From Pseudomonadota bacterium (GTDB lineage: Bacteria > Pseudomonadota > Alphaproteobacteria > Rhizobiales > Xanthobacteraceae), in contig JAEYAU010000234.1 of the NCBI GenBank assembly GCA_023404705.1, forward strand, positions 48,215-112,214: a stretch of 64,000 nt of DNA. Direction: 5' to 3'. Positions 7,974-17,719 of the stretch are shown one piece after another. The notes beneath the pieces are model-generated. The model saw only the letters and a list, made by a program, of their open reading frames with translations, had not been told where the DNA came from and searched no databases. Each line of letters starts with the position of its first letter. The first letter of the stretch is position 1. The translations under genes were made by a program, and so were the position numbers.

Positions 7974-10622
7974 TCAGCCGACCAGGCTCTGCGCCTGCGG
8001 CACGGGTGGCCGGAACAGGCGCACGATCTCCTCGGCGGGGCGAGGCGGGCTGAACAGTCGGCCCTGAAATTCGGTGCAGCCGGCCGCGCTGACGAGCCGC
8101 AGCTGCTCCCGGGTCTCGACGCTCTCCGCCGTCGCGGGCACGCCGAGGAGGCGGGCCACCGTCGCGGCGGCTTGCGTGATCGCGAGCGACAGCTCGCGGT
8201 CGTCGGACAGGGTCGACATGAAGGAGCAGTCGATCTTGATGCGGTCGAAACGGAAGCGCCGCAGGTCGTCGAGCGACGAGCGGCCCATGCCGAAGTCGTC
8301 CATCACGACCTGGACACCGGCGGCGCGGACCTTCTCGAGAGTCGCAAGGCAATCGCGGCTGTATTCGCCGAGACATTTCTCCGTGACCTCGACCGCCACC
8401 CGCTCGGGCCGCACCGCGAACTCCGCCAGCGTCGCCGCCAGGCTGGCCGCAAAGCCCTGGTCGCGCAGCTGCAGCGTCGATCCGTTGAACGAGATACGCA
8501 CGTCGTCCGGCCACAAGCCGGCATCGGCGCAGAGCTGGCGCACCGCCCAATCCCCGATCGGAACGATGAGGCCGGTCTCCTCGGCCGCCGCGAGGAACTC
8601 GCCCGGGGCAAGCAGGCCGCGCTGCGGATGCTGCCAGCGCAGCAGCGCCTCGAGACTGACGATTCGGTCGTCGCGCAGGTCCACGATCGGCTGGTAATGG
8701 AGCCGGAATTCGCTGTTGGCGATGGCGAGGCGAAGGTCGGCCTCCAGGGCACGCCGCGCCAGGGTGCTGGCCTCGAGCCGCGGCTCGAAGAAGCTCACCT
8801 TGTTGCCGCCGTCGGCCTTGGCCGCATAGAGCGCGAGGTCGGCGCGCTTGAAGAGCCCGTCGGGCTCGCGCGCGTCCGCGGGCGCGCAGGCGATGCCGAT
8901 GCTGATGCCGACATCGGCCTGCACGGCGCCGATCTCGTAAGGCGCGAGGATCGCGGTGCGCAAGCGCAGCGCCAGCGCTTCGACCTCCTTGGCGCACCGC
9001 GCACCGGTGCAGGCGATGGCGAACTCGTCGCCGCCGAGCCGCGCGACGACATCGCGGTCTCCGACACAGCCGCTCAGCCGCTCCGCAACCTGGCGCAGCA
9101 GGACATCGCCAACCGGATGCCCGTGGGTGTCGTTGACCTGCTTGAAACGGTCGAGGTCGAGCAGCAGCAGGGCCAAATGGGCGGGGCGCTCCGCCAGCAG
9201 CTCCTCGAGTCTCTCGCCGAAGCGGGCGCGGTTGAGCAGGCCCGTGAGAGGATCGTGATGCGCCATGCGCGCGATCTTCTCCTCCGCCTGCCGCTTCTCG
9301 GTCACGTCGTCGATGACGACGATCAGCAACTCCGGCTCGTTCCTCTCGTTGCGGACCACGAGCCGCGTCGTGTTGACGATGCGCATCTCGGCGGCGGGCG
9401 TCTCGACCACGAGACCGCTGACGACATGCTGCGCGTCGGAACCGAGAGCGTCCCGGTCGTAGGCGGTGATAGCGTTGCCGTGGGTCGGATAGATCTCCGC
9501 CGTGGTGCGGCCGATCACTTGTTCACGCGAGCGCCCGATGAAGGCCTCGTAGGCCTGGTTCACGAGAACGAAGCGGCCGGTCCTGGCGTCCTTGACCACC
9601 ATCGGGACCGGGGCGTTCTCGATCACGGTATCGAGAAAGCGCCGCGTCCGCTCAAGCTGCCCATGCTCGGCCTCGAGATCCGCGGCGAGGCGCGCGCGCG
9701 CCCTGCGCAGGCGCATGCTGAAGGCCACGGCGGCGAGGATCAGCAGTGTCAGCATGACCGCGGCTGCGCGATACCAGTTGCTCCGCGCGTCGGCGGCGGC
9801 GAACAGCTTGTCGGCCGAGAAGCCGACCACAATGCCGAGCGGATAGTCGCGCACCGCGCGATAGCTCACCAGCCGCGCAGCGTCGCCGACGAAGCTGCGC
9901 GCGTTGAAATACCAGCCGCTCGACTTGTTCGGAAATTCCTGGAAGAGGCGCGTGCCGGACAGATCGGCTCCGATCTGCAGCGTGGTCTGCCCGCTGGCAG
10001 CGCGCAGGATGCCGTCGCTGCCGATGATGGCGACGTGGCCGCCGTTCGGCAGGTTGAGCGAGTTGTAGAAGCGTCCGAAATAGCTCGGATCGAGCGAGAC
10101 GATGATCACGCCCGCGAAGGATCCGTCGGGATTTTCGATCCGGCGCGTCAGCTGCACGGACCACTTCTTCGACACGCGGCCGATGACCGGCTTGCTGATG
10201 TAGAGCTCGTCGGCCTTGCGCTCGCGGTGGACGCGAATGTGCTCGCGATCGCTGAGATCGACCCTGGTCTCGGGCATGCCGAGCGTGGAGAAGGCGAGCG
10301 CGCCGTTCGGCCCGGCCACCGCGACCTGCATGGTCTGCTTGTCGAACAGCTCGCTCGACGTGAGCCAGCGGCCGAAGCCCTCGTCGGGCATGCGCTGATA
10401 GCGCGTGCGCGCGATCTTGATCGAGCGGTCGATATCCTTCAGCGCGATCGACAAGTGCTCGGAGAAGGCCGCCGTGAGGTTCTCAGCCGTCTGCACCGCG
10501 CTTCGCTCGGCCGCCTTGTGGATGCTGTCGAGATGCAGCTCGAGACCGACCCAGATCAACGCGATCACGGACGCGCCGACGGCCGCCGGGCTCTGCATCA
10601 TCGCGCGTAACAACCGCAACAT
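7974..10622 (-). CDS. Membrane sensor with Cache, PAS, GGDEF and EAL domains
   Basis: An 882-residue c-di-GMP turnover protein. TM1 lies near residues 14-32, followed by a periplasmic double-Cache-like sensor (about 35-280), TM2 (about 285-303), a PAS domain (about 330-445), GGDEF with an intact motif near 527, then EAL. The position usually occupied by the inhibitory RxxD site reads GDRD, so product inhibition at that site is unlikely. The EAL side keeps EALLRW, FNGSTLQ, EVTE, DDFGMG, KID and an EFQG segment, so phosphodiesterase activity is plausible. Both activities could be real; the net direction is not predictable. It is convergent with the RTX exoproteins, and c-di-GMP commonly governs such surface proteins, but a functional link is inference. 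Confidence 0.92.
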   Translation of the reverse strand: MLRLLRAMMQSPAAVGASVIALIWVGLELHLDSIHKAAERSAVQTAENLTAAFSEHLSIALKDIDRSIKIARTRYQRMPDEGFGRWLTSSELFDKQTMQVAVAGPNGALAFSTLGMPETRVDLSDREHIRVHRERKADELYISKPVIGRVSKKWSVQLTRRIENPDGSFAGVIIVSLDPSYFGRFYNSLNLPNGGHVAIIGSDGILRAASGQTTLQIGADLSGTRLFQEFPNKSSGWYFNARSFVGDAARLVSYRAVRDYPLGIVVGFSADKLFAAADARSNWYRAAAVMLTLLILAAVAFSMRLRRARARLAADLEAEHGQLERTRRFLDTVIENAPVPMVVKDARTGRFVLVNQAYEAFIGRSREQVIGRTTAEIYPTHGNAITAYDRDALGSDAQHVVSGLVVETPAAEMRIVNTTRLVVRNERNEPELLIVVIDDVTEKRQAEEKIARMAHHDPLTGLLNRARFGERLEELLAERPAHLALLLLDLDRFKQVNDTHGHPVGDVLLRQVAERLSGCVGDRDVVARLGGDEFAIACTGARCAKEVEALALRLRTAILAPYEIGAVQADVGISIGIACAPADAREPDGLFKRADLALYAAKADGGNKVSFFEPRLEASTLARRALEADLRLAIANSEFRLHYQPIVDLRDDRIVSLEALLRWQHPQRGLLAPGEFLAAAEETGLIVPIGDWAVRQLCADAGLWPDDVRISFNGSTLQLRDQGFAASLAATLAEFAVRPERVAVEVTEKCLGEYSRDCLATLEKVRAAGVQVVMDDFGMGRSSLDDLRRFRFDRIKIDCSFMSTLSDDRELSLAITQAAATVARLLGVPATAESVETREQLRLVSAAGCTEFQGRLFSPPRPAEEIVRLFRPPVPQAQSLVG

Positions 10623-10881
10623 CGGTCCGTCGAGCCCCAGGCTGAAGGCGGCTTTACCTTCAGTTTCCCCAAGGATCGCCCAGACTCATTGCATCGGGCT
10701 TAGGTGATCGCGCTGCGCGGACCGATCGGTTGAAAGGATGTTTTAACCAGAGCGGCCGGGCGCCGCGCCGAGCCCCGCAAAATCCCACAGAATCTGACGA
10801 AAAACTCGCGGCGGGAGTCGGCGGCGTGGTTACGGCCTGTTCACCACGACGGGCGGTCGTGCCGCGAACCGAAGATCGCCT

Positions 10882-11883
10882 TCACTCGCGTTCGATGATC
10901 TCGGCCAGCGCCTTGATACGGCCGCGGGCGTATTTGGGAAGGCCGGCGCTGATCGAGTCGCCGGTGTTGAAGGAGCTGTTGCCCATCAGCAGCTGCGCCG
11001 GAACCATGTTCCGCAGCACCGGCGCGTTGCCGTATTCCTTCTGCTTGTTGAGGATGTCGTTGCGCACGGCGAGCACCAGGTAGACCGTGGCGACGCTCGC
11101 CTTGGCGTCGCTCGGGTGCTGCTGCACGACCGCGACCAGGCGGCCGAACTGGATCACCTGGTTCGCCCAGAAGGTGCTCTGCTCGAGCACGCCGGTGACC
11201 GGGCTGTCGATGCCCGTGAGGCTGCGGATGTCGGCGACCTCGGGGTGCTCCGGCGAGAGCAGGCGGATCTCGCTCTGGAATTCGATGTAGTCGGGGATCG
11301 GCTTCTTGCTCTCGTCGCGCAGCTTGTTGACCAGCAGGATGCCGGCCGGAATGCGGCCTTCGAACCGGTAGCGCGACTGGATGCAGATCGCCTTCGGGTC
11401 CTCGCACCATTTGCGGCCGGGCGGCAGGCTGTAAGCGAGCTCCGCCTCCTTGTTGGGCATGGCGGCGGCCGCCGTGATGGCGCGGTGCTTCACGGCGGGA
11501 TCGAGGCGCTCGATGAAGGCGAGGTTGGCGTAGCGCGCGAGATCGACCGCCGGCTTGCCGATGCGGAAGCGCGCCTCGGCGACGTAGATTGAGAGCTTGC
11601 GCTTGCCGCCGTCCTTCAGGCTCGGCTCCTCGAACGCCGGAAACAGCGAGAGGAATTTCCGCTGCAGCGGCCGCTCACGCGCCCAGTCGTCGAACGGAAT
11701 GAGCCCGGTCGAGGGATCCGAGAGCTTGTCCTTCACGTATTCGGCGAAGGCGACGGTGCGCGGCTTGAGCTGCGCGACCGGCACGTTCGCCAGCATCGGC
11801 ACATCCTCGACGCGGAAGTCCTGGGCGACCGCGGGCGAAACCGCACAGACGGCGATCAGCAGGGCGACACGGATGGGGGTCAT
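10882..11883 (-). CDS. Exported protein of unknown function, coupled to PBP
   Basis: A 333-residue protein with a clear signal peptide (MTPIRVALLIAVCAVSPAVA, cleavage before QDF), so it is periplasmic. I recognise no family. It contains a Cys pair in a KWCEDPKAICIQSRYRF segment that could form a disulfide. It follows the penicillin-binding protein directly: an alternative TTG start at 11898 overlaps the PBP stop codon, while the ATG at 11883 leaves an 11-bp gap. I prefer the ATG because it begins the signal peptide. Co-transcription with a peptidoglycan synthase suggests a role in envelope assembly (inference). The 259 bp downstream, before the GGDEF-EAL start, holds no gene I can support. 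Confidence 0.75.
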   Translation of the reverse strand: MTPIRVALLIAVCAVSPAVAQDFRVEDVPMLANVPVAQLKPRTVAFAEYVKDKLSDPSTGLIPFDDWARERPLQRKFLSLFPAFEEPSLKDGGKRKLSIYVAEARFRIGKPAVDLARYANLAFIERLDPAVKHRAITAAAAMPNKEAELAYSLPPGRKWCEDPKAICIQSRYRFEGRIPAGILLVNKLRDESKKPIPDYIEFQSEIRLLSPEHPEVADIRSLTGIDSPVTGVLEQSTFWANQVIQFGRLVAVVQQHPSDAKASVATVYLVLAVRNDILNKQKEYGNAPVLRNMVPAQLLMGNSSFNTGDSISAGLPKYARGRIKALAEIIERE

Positions 11884-11894
11884 GATCTCAGGGG

Positions 11895-14870
11895 TCAATA
11901 GAGCCGCCGGCCGAAGAGATAGTCCGGATCGACGCGGCGCGGCTGGCGCATGAAGCGGTCGTCATCGTAGTCCGGATAGCGCTGCGCCGAGGGCGCCCGC
12001 TGCTGGAACGGCCAGAAGGGCGGCGGCGCAAAGGTGCGGTTGTCGTAGAGCCGATTGTCCGACGACCAGCGGCCGAAGATGCTGCCGTCCTCGTCCTGAT
12101 TGTAGTCGCGATAGCCATATTCGCCGCGCGCCACCATGCGGTAGCGCGTGTCCTCAACCACGCCCGAGGCGTCACGCTTGAAGTATTCCGTGATGGTGCC
12201 GCGGGAGCCGGCGCTGCGATAGGGCTGCTCATCCTGGTAGATCGGGCCGCCCGGATAGGCCTGGTCGTCCGGATAGGCCGGATAGGGCTGGCCGCGCGGG
12301 TAGACCTGCCGGCGCGGCTGCGTCTGCACCTGCTCGCCCGAATAGGGATCGACCTGCACGGCGACGAGTTGGCGCATGGCCTCGGGCGAGGGCGGCGCCA
12401 GCGCGGTCTTCGGCGCCTGCAGCGCCCAGACGGCCTCGAGCATCGGCTCGAACATCGGCAGCGCCACCTTGCCGCCGGTCTGGCCGCGGCCGAGGGTCTT
12501 GCGCTCGTTGGCATTGTCGTAGCCGACCCAGATCGCGATCGTGACGTCGTTGGTGAAGCCGACGAACCAGGCGTCCACCTCGTCCTGGGTGGTGCCGGTC
12601 TTGCCGCCCGCGTAAGGTGCAAGGTGCTTGACAACGCGCGCGGTGCCGCGCTCGAGCACGCCCTGCAGCATGAACTTGAGCTGCACGAACGAGGCGCGAT
12701 CGGCGGAGCCGATCCAGGCCACCTGGTTCGGATCGCGGCGGAAGATCTCGCGGCCGCCTTGCTCGATCGCCTCGATCACGTGCGGCGTCGGCCGCGCGCC
12801 CTCGCTGGCGATCGCCGAGTAGAACGCCGCGAGATCGACGAGCCGCAGCGGCTGTGCGCCGAGCACGAAGGGATAGTAGCGCATGCACTCCTTGTAGAGC
12901 TGCGCCTCCATGGCGAGATCGCAGACGCGGTCGAGCCCGGCCTCGGCGCCGCCGAGATCGACGCCGTTGGCCATCAGATTGGCGGTCGCGAGATTGCGCG
13001 AGTTCTCCAGGGCGCGCCGCATGGTGATCGGACCATAGGCGCCGCCGTCGAAATTGCGCGGCGTCCAGTAGTCGCGCGGGCGGTCGTAACCGGTCGCGCC
13101 GATCGGCGGCAGGGTGATCGGCTCGTCGGCGACCAGCGTGTTCGGCTGCAGGCCGTTGCGCAGCGCCGCCAGGTAGGTGAGCGGCTTGAAGGTGGAGCCG
13201 GGCTGGCGCGTCGCCTGCGTCGTCCGGTTGAGCTGGCTCGCCGGATAGGAGAATCCGCCCGCCATGGCGAGAATGCGGCCCGTGCGGTTCTCCAGCACGA
13301 GAGCCGCGCCCTGCACGCTGGGGCGGATGCGCAGCTCGGCGCGCGCGCTCTGCTTGCCCTTGGCGTCGCGCACGCGGACATAGACCACGTCATAGAGCTT
13401 CAGCTCGCGGCGGTTCTTGGCCGACCAGGCGTTGAGCGGCATGGTGCGGCCGTCGGCGAGGCCGACATTGAGCACGTCGCCGCGCTTGGTGCGGCCATTC
13501 TCGATGACGACGGCGGGCTCCCAGTGCACGTCGTAGAGCGGCAGCCGCGCGGTCCGCAGCGCCGCAAGCCAGGCCGGCTCGGTGAGCTTCGGGTCGGCCG
13601 CGAGCTTCTGCACCGCGTCCGCGACGTTCACCTCGGCGCCCTGGAACTTGGCGCGGCCGGTGTTGAGCTCGTAGCGCGCAAGCCCTTCCTGCAGCGTCGC
13701 CTCCACGGAGCGCTGCAGCGCCGGATTGATGGTGGAGCGGAGCTTGTGCGACGTGGAGGAGAGGGGGTCGATGCCGGCGACGGCCTTCGCCTCCCGCACC
13801 ACCTGGTCGACGAAATAGAAGCCGGCGTCGCGGCGCGGGCGGTCATAGGCCGCGATCTGCGGCATGCCGGACTTGGCGGCCTCCGCGTCGATGAAGCCGT
13901 CATCCTTCATGCGGCCGAGCACATAGGCGAGACGTTCCTTGGCGCGCTCGGGATTGCGGTCGGGATTGAAATAGTTCGGCCCCTTGGCGAGACCGGCGAG
14001 CAGGGCGCCCTCGGCGACGCTGAGCTCGCGCGCGGGCTTGCCGTAATAGCTGCGCGCCGCGAGCTCGACGCCCCAGGCGCCGCGGCCGAAATAGATCGAG
14101 TTGAGATACAGCTCGAGGATCTCGTCCTTGGAGAGGATGCGCTCCATGCGCGAGGCGACGATCATCTCGCGCAACTTGCGCTCATAGGTGACGTCGTTGC
14201 CGACCAGCAGGTTCTTGGCGACTTGCTGGGTAATTGTCGAGCCGCCCTGCGGCCGGCCCGGCTGCGCGAGGTTGCCGATGAAAGCGCGCACCAGCCCGCG
14301 CTCGTCGAGGCCCGTGTGCTCGAAGAAGCGCTTGTCCTCGGCGGCGACGAAGGCCTGCCGCACCGACTGCGGGATGTCGGAGAGCGGCACCCAGATGCGG
14401 CGCGCCTCCGGCCCGTGCACCTCGGCGAAGCGCTCGCCCTTGAGGTCGAGGATCTCGCTCATGCCGGGGAGCTTCTTGCCCTTAAGGCTCGACGGGTCGG
14501 GCAGGTCCTTCACCGACTCGTTGTAGAAGGTGATGACCTGGGCGAGGTCGACGGGCGAGCTGGCGACCTTCTCGTTCTTGCAGAACTGGCGATAGGACGC
14601 ATAGAGGTCGCCGATGCTCAGGCCCTTGAGCGCCTTGACCTCGCCGCTCAACGCCTCCTTGTCGTCCATCGCGGTGGCGATCAGGTCGTCGAGGTTGATG
14701 GACTCGATGTCGAAGGTCTTGCGCATGCGGGCGCAGCCGGCGGTCAGCAGCTGCGCCACCTCGGCCTGATCCTTGACGGGATCGAACTCCGTCTTGACCG
14801 CGTCCGGGCGGGTGGTGACCTGGCTGAAGGCGAGGGCTGTCGCGAAGATCTTGATGAGAATGGCGTTCAT
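11895..14870 (-). CDS. Class A penicillin-binding protein (glycosyltransferase/transpeptidase)
   Basis: A 991-residue bifunctional peptidoglycan synthase. The GT51 domain has EDKRFFEHTG (catalytic Glu178) and GGSTITQQ. The transpeptidase domain has SxxK in GSTFKP (about 559), SRN, and KTGTT (about 756). Two unusual parts stand out. First, about 140 residues precede the GT domain and contain a Cys-bearing helical region (LLTAGCARMRKTF); the extreme N-terminus looks like a weak signal rather than a strong transmembrane anchor. Second, a Tyr/Pro/Gln/Arg-rich tail of about 150 residues follows the transpeptidase domain. The enzyme polymerises and cross-links glycan strands at the outer face of the inner membrane. 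Confidence 0.93.
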   Translation of the reverse strand: MNAILIKIFATALAFSQVTTRPDAVKTEFDPVKDQAEVAQLLTAGCARMRKTFDIESINLDDLIATAMDDKEALSGEVKALKGLSIGDLYASYRQFCKNEKVASSPVDLAQVITFYNESVKDLPDPSSLKGKKLPGMSEILDLKGERFAEVHGPEARRIWVPLSDIPQSVRQAFVAAEDKRFFEHTGLDERGLVRAFIGNLAQPGRPQGGSTITQQVAKNLLVGNDVTYERKLREMIVASRMERILSKDEILELYLNSIYFGRGAWGVELAARSYYGKPARELSVAEGALLAGLAKGPNYFNPDRNPERAKERLAYVLGRMKDDGFIDAEAAKSGMPQIAAYDRPRRDAGFYFVDQVVREAKAVAGIDPLSSTSHKLRSTINPALQRSVEATLQEGLARYELNTGRAKFQGAEVNVADAVQKLAADPKLTEPAWLAALRTARLPLYDVHWEPAVVIENGRTKRGDVLNVGLADGRTMPLNAWSAKNRRELKLYDVVYVRVRDAKGKQSARAELRIRPSVQGAALVLENRTGRILAMAGGFSYPASQLNRTTQATRQPGSTFKPLTYLAALRNGLQPNTLVADEPITLPPIGATGYDRPRDYWTPRNFDGGAYGPITMRRALENSRNLATANLMANGVDLGGAEAGLDRVCDLAMEAQLYKECMRYYPFVLGAQPLRLVDLAAFYSAIASEGARPTPHVIEAIEQGGREIFRRDPNQVAWIGSADRASFVQLKFMLQGVLERGTARVVKHLAPYAGGKTGTTQDEVDAWFVGFTNDVTIAIWVGYDNANERKTLGRGQTGGKVALPMFEPMLEAVWALQAPKTALAPPSPEAMRQLVAVQVDPYSGEQVQTQPRRQVYPRGQPYPAYPDDQAYPGGPIYQDEQPYRSAGSRGTITEYFKRDASGVVEDTRYRMVARGEYGYRDYNQDEDGSIFGRWSSDNRLYDNRTFAPPPFWPFQQRAPSAQRYPDYDDDRFMRQPRRVDPDYLFGRRLY

Positions 14871-15032
14871 GTACTGTTAATCGCTGGGCACCGCCGCAGT
14901 GTAAGGTCAGTTCCTAGCAGAAACGTATAACAAGGCTGTTTTGAGGAGCCCGCGGCTGCGACTCTTTGGCGGCGGCTGTCTGCCGGCGGTGCACCCGGAA
15001 ATCGAGGGTTCCCGGGGAGGCGAGCGTCGAGG

Positions 15033-16469
15033 CTAACGCCTGCTCAATTCTTCGCCCGCCAGCCTGCCCACCGTCTTCAGCCCGTTCTCGATCCAGGGGC
15101 TCCAGCGGGAGCCCGCGGAGAGGCGCAGGCAATTGGCGTAGCGGTTGCTCGCCGAGAACACGTCGCCCGGCGCGAAGCAGATGCCCTTCGCCAGCGCCTC
15201 GCTGAAGATGTCGCGGCTCTGCAGGCCTCTCGGCAGCTCGAGCCAGAGCACGAAGCCGCCAGCGGGGCGCGTCACGCGCGTGTCCTTCGGGAAGCTGCGG
15301 TCCACCACGCGGATCATCTGATCGATATTGTCCTCGAAGACGCGGCGAATGCGGCGCAAATGGTTGTCGTAGCCGCCCGAGGAGAGCAGGTCGGCGAGCG
15401 CGGCCTGGGTCAGCGTCGGGCCCGCCAGCGTGGAGGCGAACTTGCGATCGAGCACGCGCGCCATATGGCGGCGCGTCGCGATCCAGCCGATGCGATAGCC
15501 GGGCGCGATCGTCTTGGAGAAGGAGCTGCAATAGATCGTGATGCCGCGGCGGTCGAGCGCCATGAAGGGACGGGGGCGCTCGGGGCCGAAATAGATGTCG
15601 CCGTAGATGTCGTCCTCGATCAGCGGCACGTCGTGCTTCGCGAGCAGGTTCAGCACGGCGAGCTTCTTATCGTCCGGCATGGTGCAGCCGAGCGGATTGT
15701 TGAAGCTCGACGAGAACAGGCAGGCCTTGATCGATCCGCTCTTCAGCGCCTTGGCGAGCGCCGGGATCTCGATGCCGCTCGCCGGATCGGTCGGCAGCTC
15801 CAGCGCCTTGAGGTCGAGCGCCTCGAGCGCATGCAGCAGGCCGAAATAGGTCGGCGACTCCACGGCCACGGTGTCGCCCGGGCGCGTCACGGTGCGCAGC
15901 GCCAGCATCAGCGCCTCGGTGCAGCCGCAGGTGATCGCGATGTCCTCGGCCGAAAGCGCCTGGCCCCAGCGCAGTGCGCGGCGCGCGATCTCCTGGCGCA
16001 GGTTGAGGTCGCCCTTCGGCACCGAATAGGTGTTGTAGGCGACGCCCTTCAGGCGCGCCGCGCGGGCGAGGAAGCGGTCGAGCTTGCCGGCCGCGAGCAG
16101 CTCGGCGTCGGGAATCGCGCAGCCGAGCGGGACCAGCTTCGGATCGGCCGCGAAGTCGAGCAGCTTGGAGACGACGCCCGAGACCGTGACGGTGCTCGCG
16201 CGCGCGGGCGGCTTCGACACACTCGGCGCCTCGCGCGCGACCGTGCCGCCGCGCGCCACGTAGTAGCCGGACTGCGGCCGCGCCTCGAGCACGCCGCGGT
16301 CCTCGAGCAGGCGATAAGCCTGGAGCGCGGTCGAAAGGCTGATCCGCTTCTGCCGGCTGATCGCACGCAGCGAGGGCGCCCGCGCACCGGGCGCGAGGGT
16401 GCCCTCGCTCACCAATCCCGTGATGAAGGCGGCCAGCTCCTCGTAGCGATGTTCGGGGTTCGCGCGCAT
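15033..16469 (-). CDS. MocR-type regulator (GntR HTH fused to aminotransferase domain)
   Basis: A 478-residue protein. Residues 1-75 form a GntR winged helix (APSLRAISRQKRISLSTA). The rest is a fold-type I PLP domain with NNPLGCTMPDD and the PLP-lysine segment SSSFSKTIAPGYRIGW. MocR regulators typically sense an amine or PLP adduct and control a divergent gene. Here the divergent gene is itself an aminotransferase (16593), which supports a local regulatory pair. Candidate half-sites lie in the shared gap. Confidence 0.9.
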   Translation of the reverse strand: MRANPEHRYEELAAFITGLVSEGTLAPGARAPSLRAISRQKRISLSTALQAYRLLEDRGVLEARPQSGYYVARGGTVAREAPSVSKPPARASTVTVSGVVSKLLDFAADPKLVPLGCAIPDAELLAAGKLDRFLARAARLKGVAYNTYSVPKGDLNLRQEIARRALRWGQALSAEDIAITCGCTEALMLALRTVTRPGDTVAVESPTYFGLLHALEALDLKALELPTDPASGIEIPALAKALKSGSIKACLFSSSFNNPLGCTMPDDKKLAVLNLLAKHDVPLIEDDIYGDIYFGPERPRPFMALDRRGITIYCSSFSKTIAPGYRIGWIATRRHMARVLDRKFASTLAGPTLTQAALADLLSSGGYDNHLRRIRRVFEDNIDQMIRVVDRSFPKDTRVTRPAGGFVLWLELPRGLQSRDIFSEALAKGICFAPGDVFSASNRYANCLRLSAGSRWSPWIENGLKTVGRLAGEELSRR

Positions 16470-16482
16470 GGCATCTCGCGGT

Positions 16483-16547
16483 CCAGGACAGTCTGCGGCA
16501 GCTTAACTGTTATGGGTACAATTTCAATCATCTGTGACTGTTCTGGT
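16483..16547. promoter_or_regulatory. Candidate MocR operator: three ACTGTYMTGG half-sites
   Basis: In the divergent gap, ACTGTTATGGG (16506-16516) and ACTGTTCTGGT (16537-16547) are direct repeats 31 bp apart, close to three helical turns. CCAGGACAGT (16483-16492) is the same motif inverted. MocR proteins generally bind direct repeats near divergent promoters (family knowledge). TACAAT at 16517-16522 could be a -10 element for the aminotransferase. The sites are predicted only by repetition and context. Confidence 0.5.
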
Positions 16548-16592
16548 CGGGCCGGCGCGCGCTAGAGAAGGCGAAGCTCGATGGAGGCTCGG

Positions 16593-17716
16593 ATGAGACG
16601 TTTTGCCAAGAACGACATCATCTCGCTGGTCGGCGAGACGCCGCGCTACGACCTCGCCGAGAGCGTCGGGCCGGATCTGCGGCTCGGCGAGCTCATGGAG
16701 GAGGGGCCGCTGGACCTCGCGCTCTCCTACGGCACCGCGCCCGGCGACGCGCGCCTGCGCGAGAGGATTGCGGCGCTGCACGGCGTCGCGCCCGACGACG
16801 TGGTGATCACGGTTGGCGGCATGCATGCGCTGTTCCTGCTCGCCTTCATCCTGTGCCGACCCGGCGACGAAGCCGTCACCACCGCGCCGCTCTTCCCGCT
16901 GGCCCGCAACGTGCTCGACAGCGTTGGCGCGACGGTGCGCGTACTGCGGCTTTCGTTCGACGATGGCTACCAGCCGGATGTGAAGCGCTCGCGCGCCAGC
17001 TCTCGCCCGGCACCAAGCTCGTCAGCCTCGCGACGCCGCAGAACCCGTCAGGCGTCGCGATCCCGGCGCAGACCTTGCACAAGATCCTCGACGTGATGCA
17101 CGAGCGCTGCCCCTACGCCTTTCTGATTGTGGACGAGACCTATCGCGAGGCGGCTTACGGCGACGACGCGATCGCATCGAGCGCCCTCGCGCTCAGTCCG
17201 CGCGTGATCTCGACGGCGTCGCTCTCCAAGTGCCACGGCGCGCCCGGCTTGCGCATCGGCTGGGCGATCACGCGCAATGCGGCGCTGCGCGAGCAGCTGG
17301 TGCTCGGCAAGTTCGCAACCGTGATCTCCAACTCGCTGGTGGACGAGGCGCTGGCGCTCCGCGTGCTGCAGGATCGCGAGCGCATTCTCGGCGAGCGGCG
17401 CGGCCGTCTCGCCGAGGGCCTCGCGCGCACGGAGACGTGGGTGAAGGAGAATGCAAGACTGGTCGAGTGGGTGCGGCCCGATGCGGGCGCGCTCTGCTGC
17501 GTGCGGCTGAAGCCTTCCGCGTTCGACGATGCGGCAGTCGCCCACTTCTATGCGGCGATGAACCAGCACGGCGTGCGCGTCGGCAACGGCGCCTGGTTCG
17601 GCGAGGACGCGCGCGTCTTCCGCCTCGGCTTCGGCCTGCTGACGCCCGACGAGCTGAGCGCCGGCCTGAAGGCGCTCAGCGCGGCGCTGCGGCAGAGCGT
17701 GAAAGCCGCGGCGTAG
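16593..17716 (+). pseudogene. Aminotransferase class I/II, interrupted by a frameshift
   Basis: A PLP-dependent aminotransferase in two frames. The first runs from the ATG at 16593 (preceded by GGAGG) through ITVGGMHALF and FDDGYQPDVK. After position 16985 the matching continuation is in the -1 frame: ALARQLSPGTKLVSLATPQNPSG, then VDETY, the PLP-lysine region SLSKCHGAPGLRIGW, and on to the stop at 17716. Adding one G after 16985 (AAGCG to AAGGCG) would restore a continuous product of about 374 residues. No slippery heptamer is evident, so this is a real one-base deletion or a sequencing error rather than programmed frameshifting. The intact reading quality on both sides suggests a recent event. 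It is divergent from the MocR regulator. Confidence 0.85.
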
Positions 17717-17719
17717 CGC

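Noticed and set aside
12369..14930. An 853-codon open frame on the plus strand opposite the penicillin-binding protein
   Set aside because: It is a GC-bias shadow: it lies exactly antisense to a gene with all class A PBP motifs, and its translation is Arg/Ala/Gly/His-rich with no recognisable domain.
16980..16992. Programmed -1 frameshift in the aminotransferase
   Set aside because: There is no XXXYYYZ slippery sequence or clear downstream stimulator at the junction. A one-base deletion or sequencing error is simpler.
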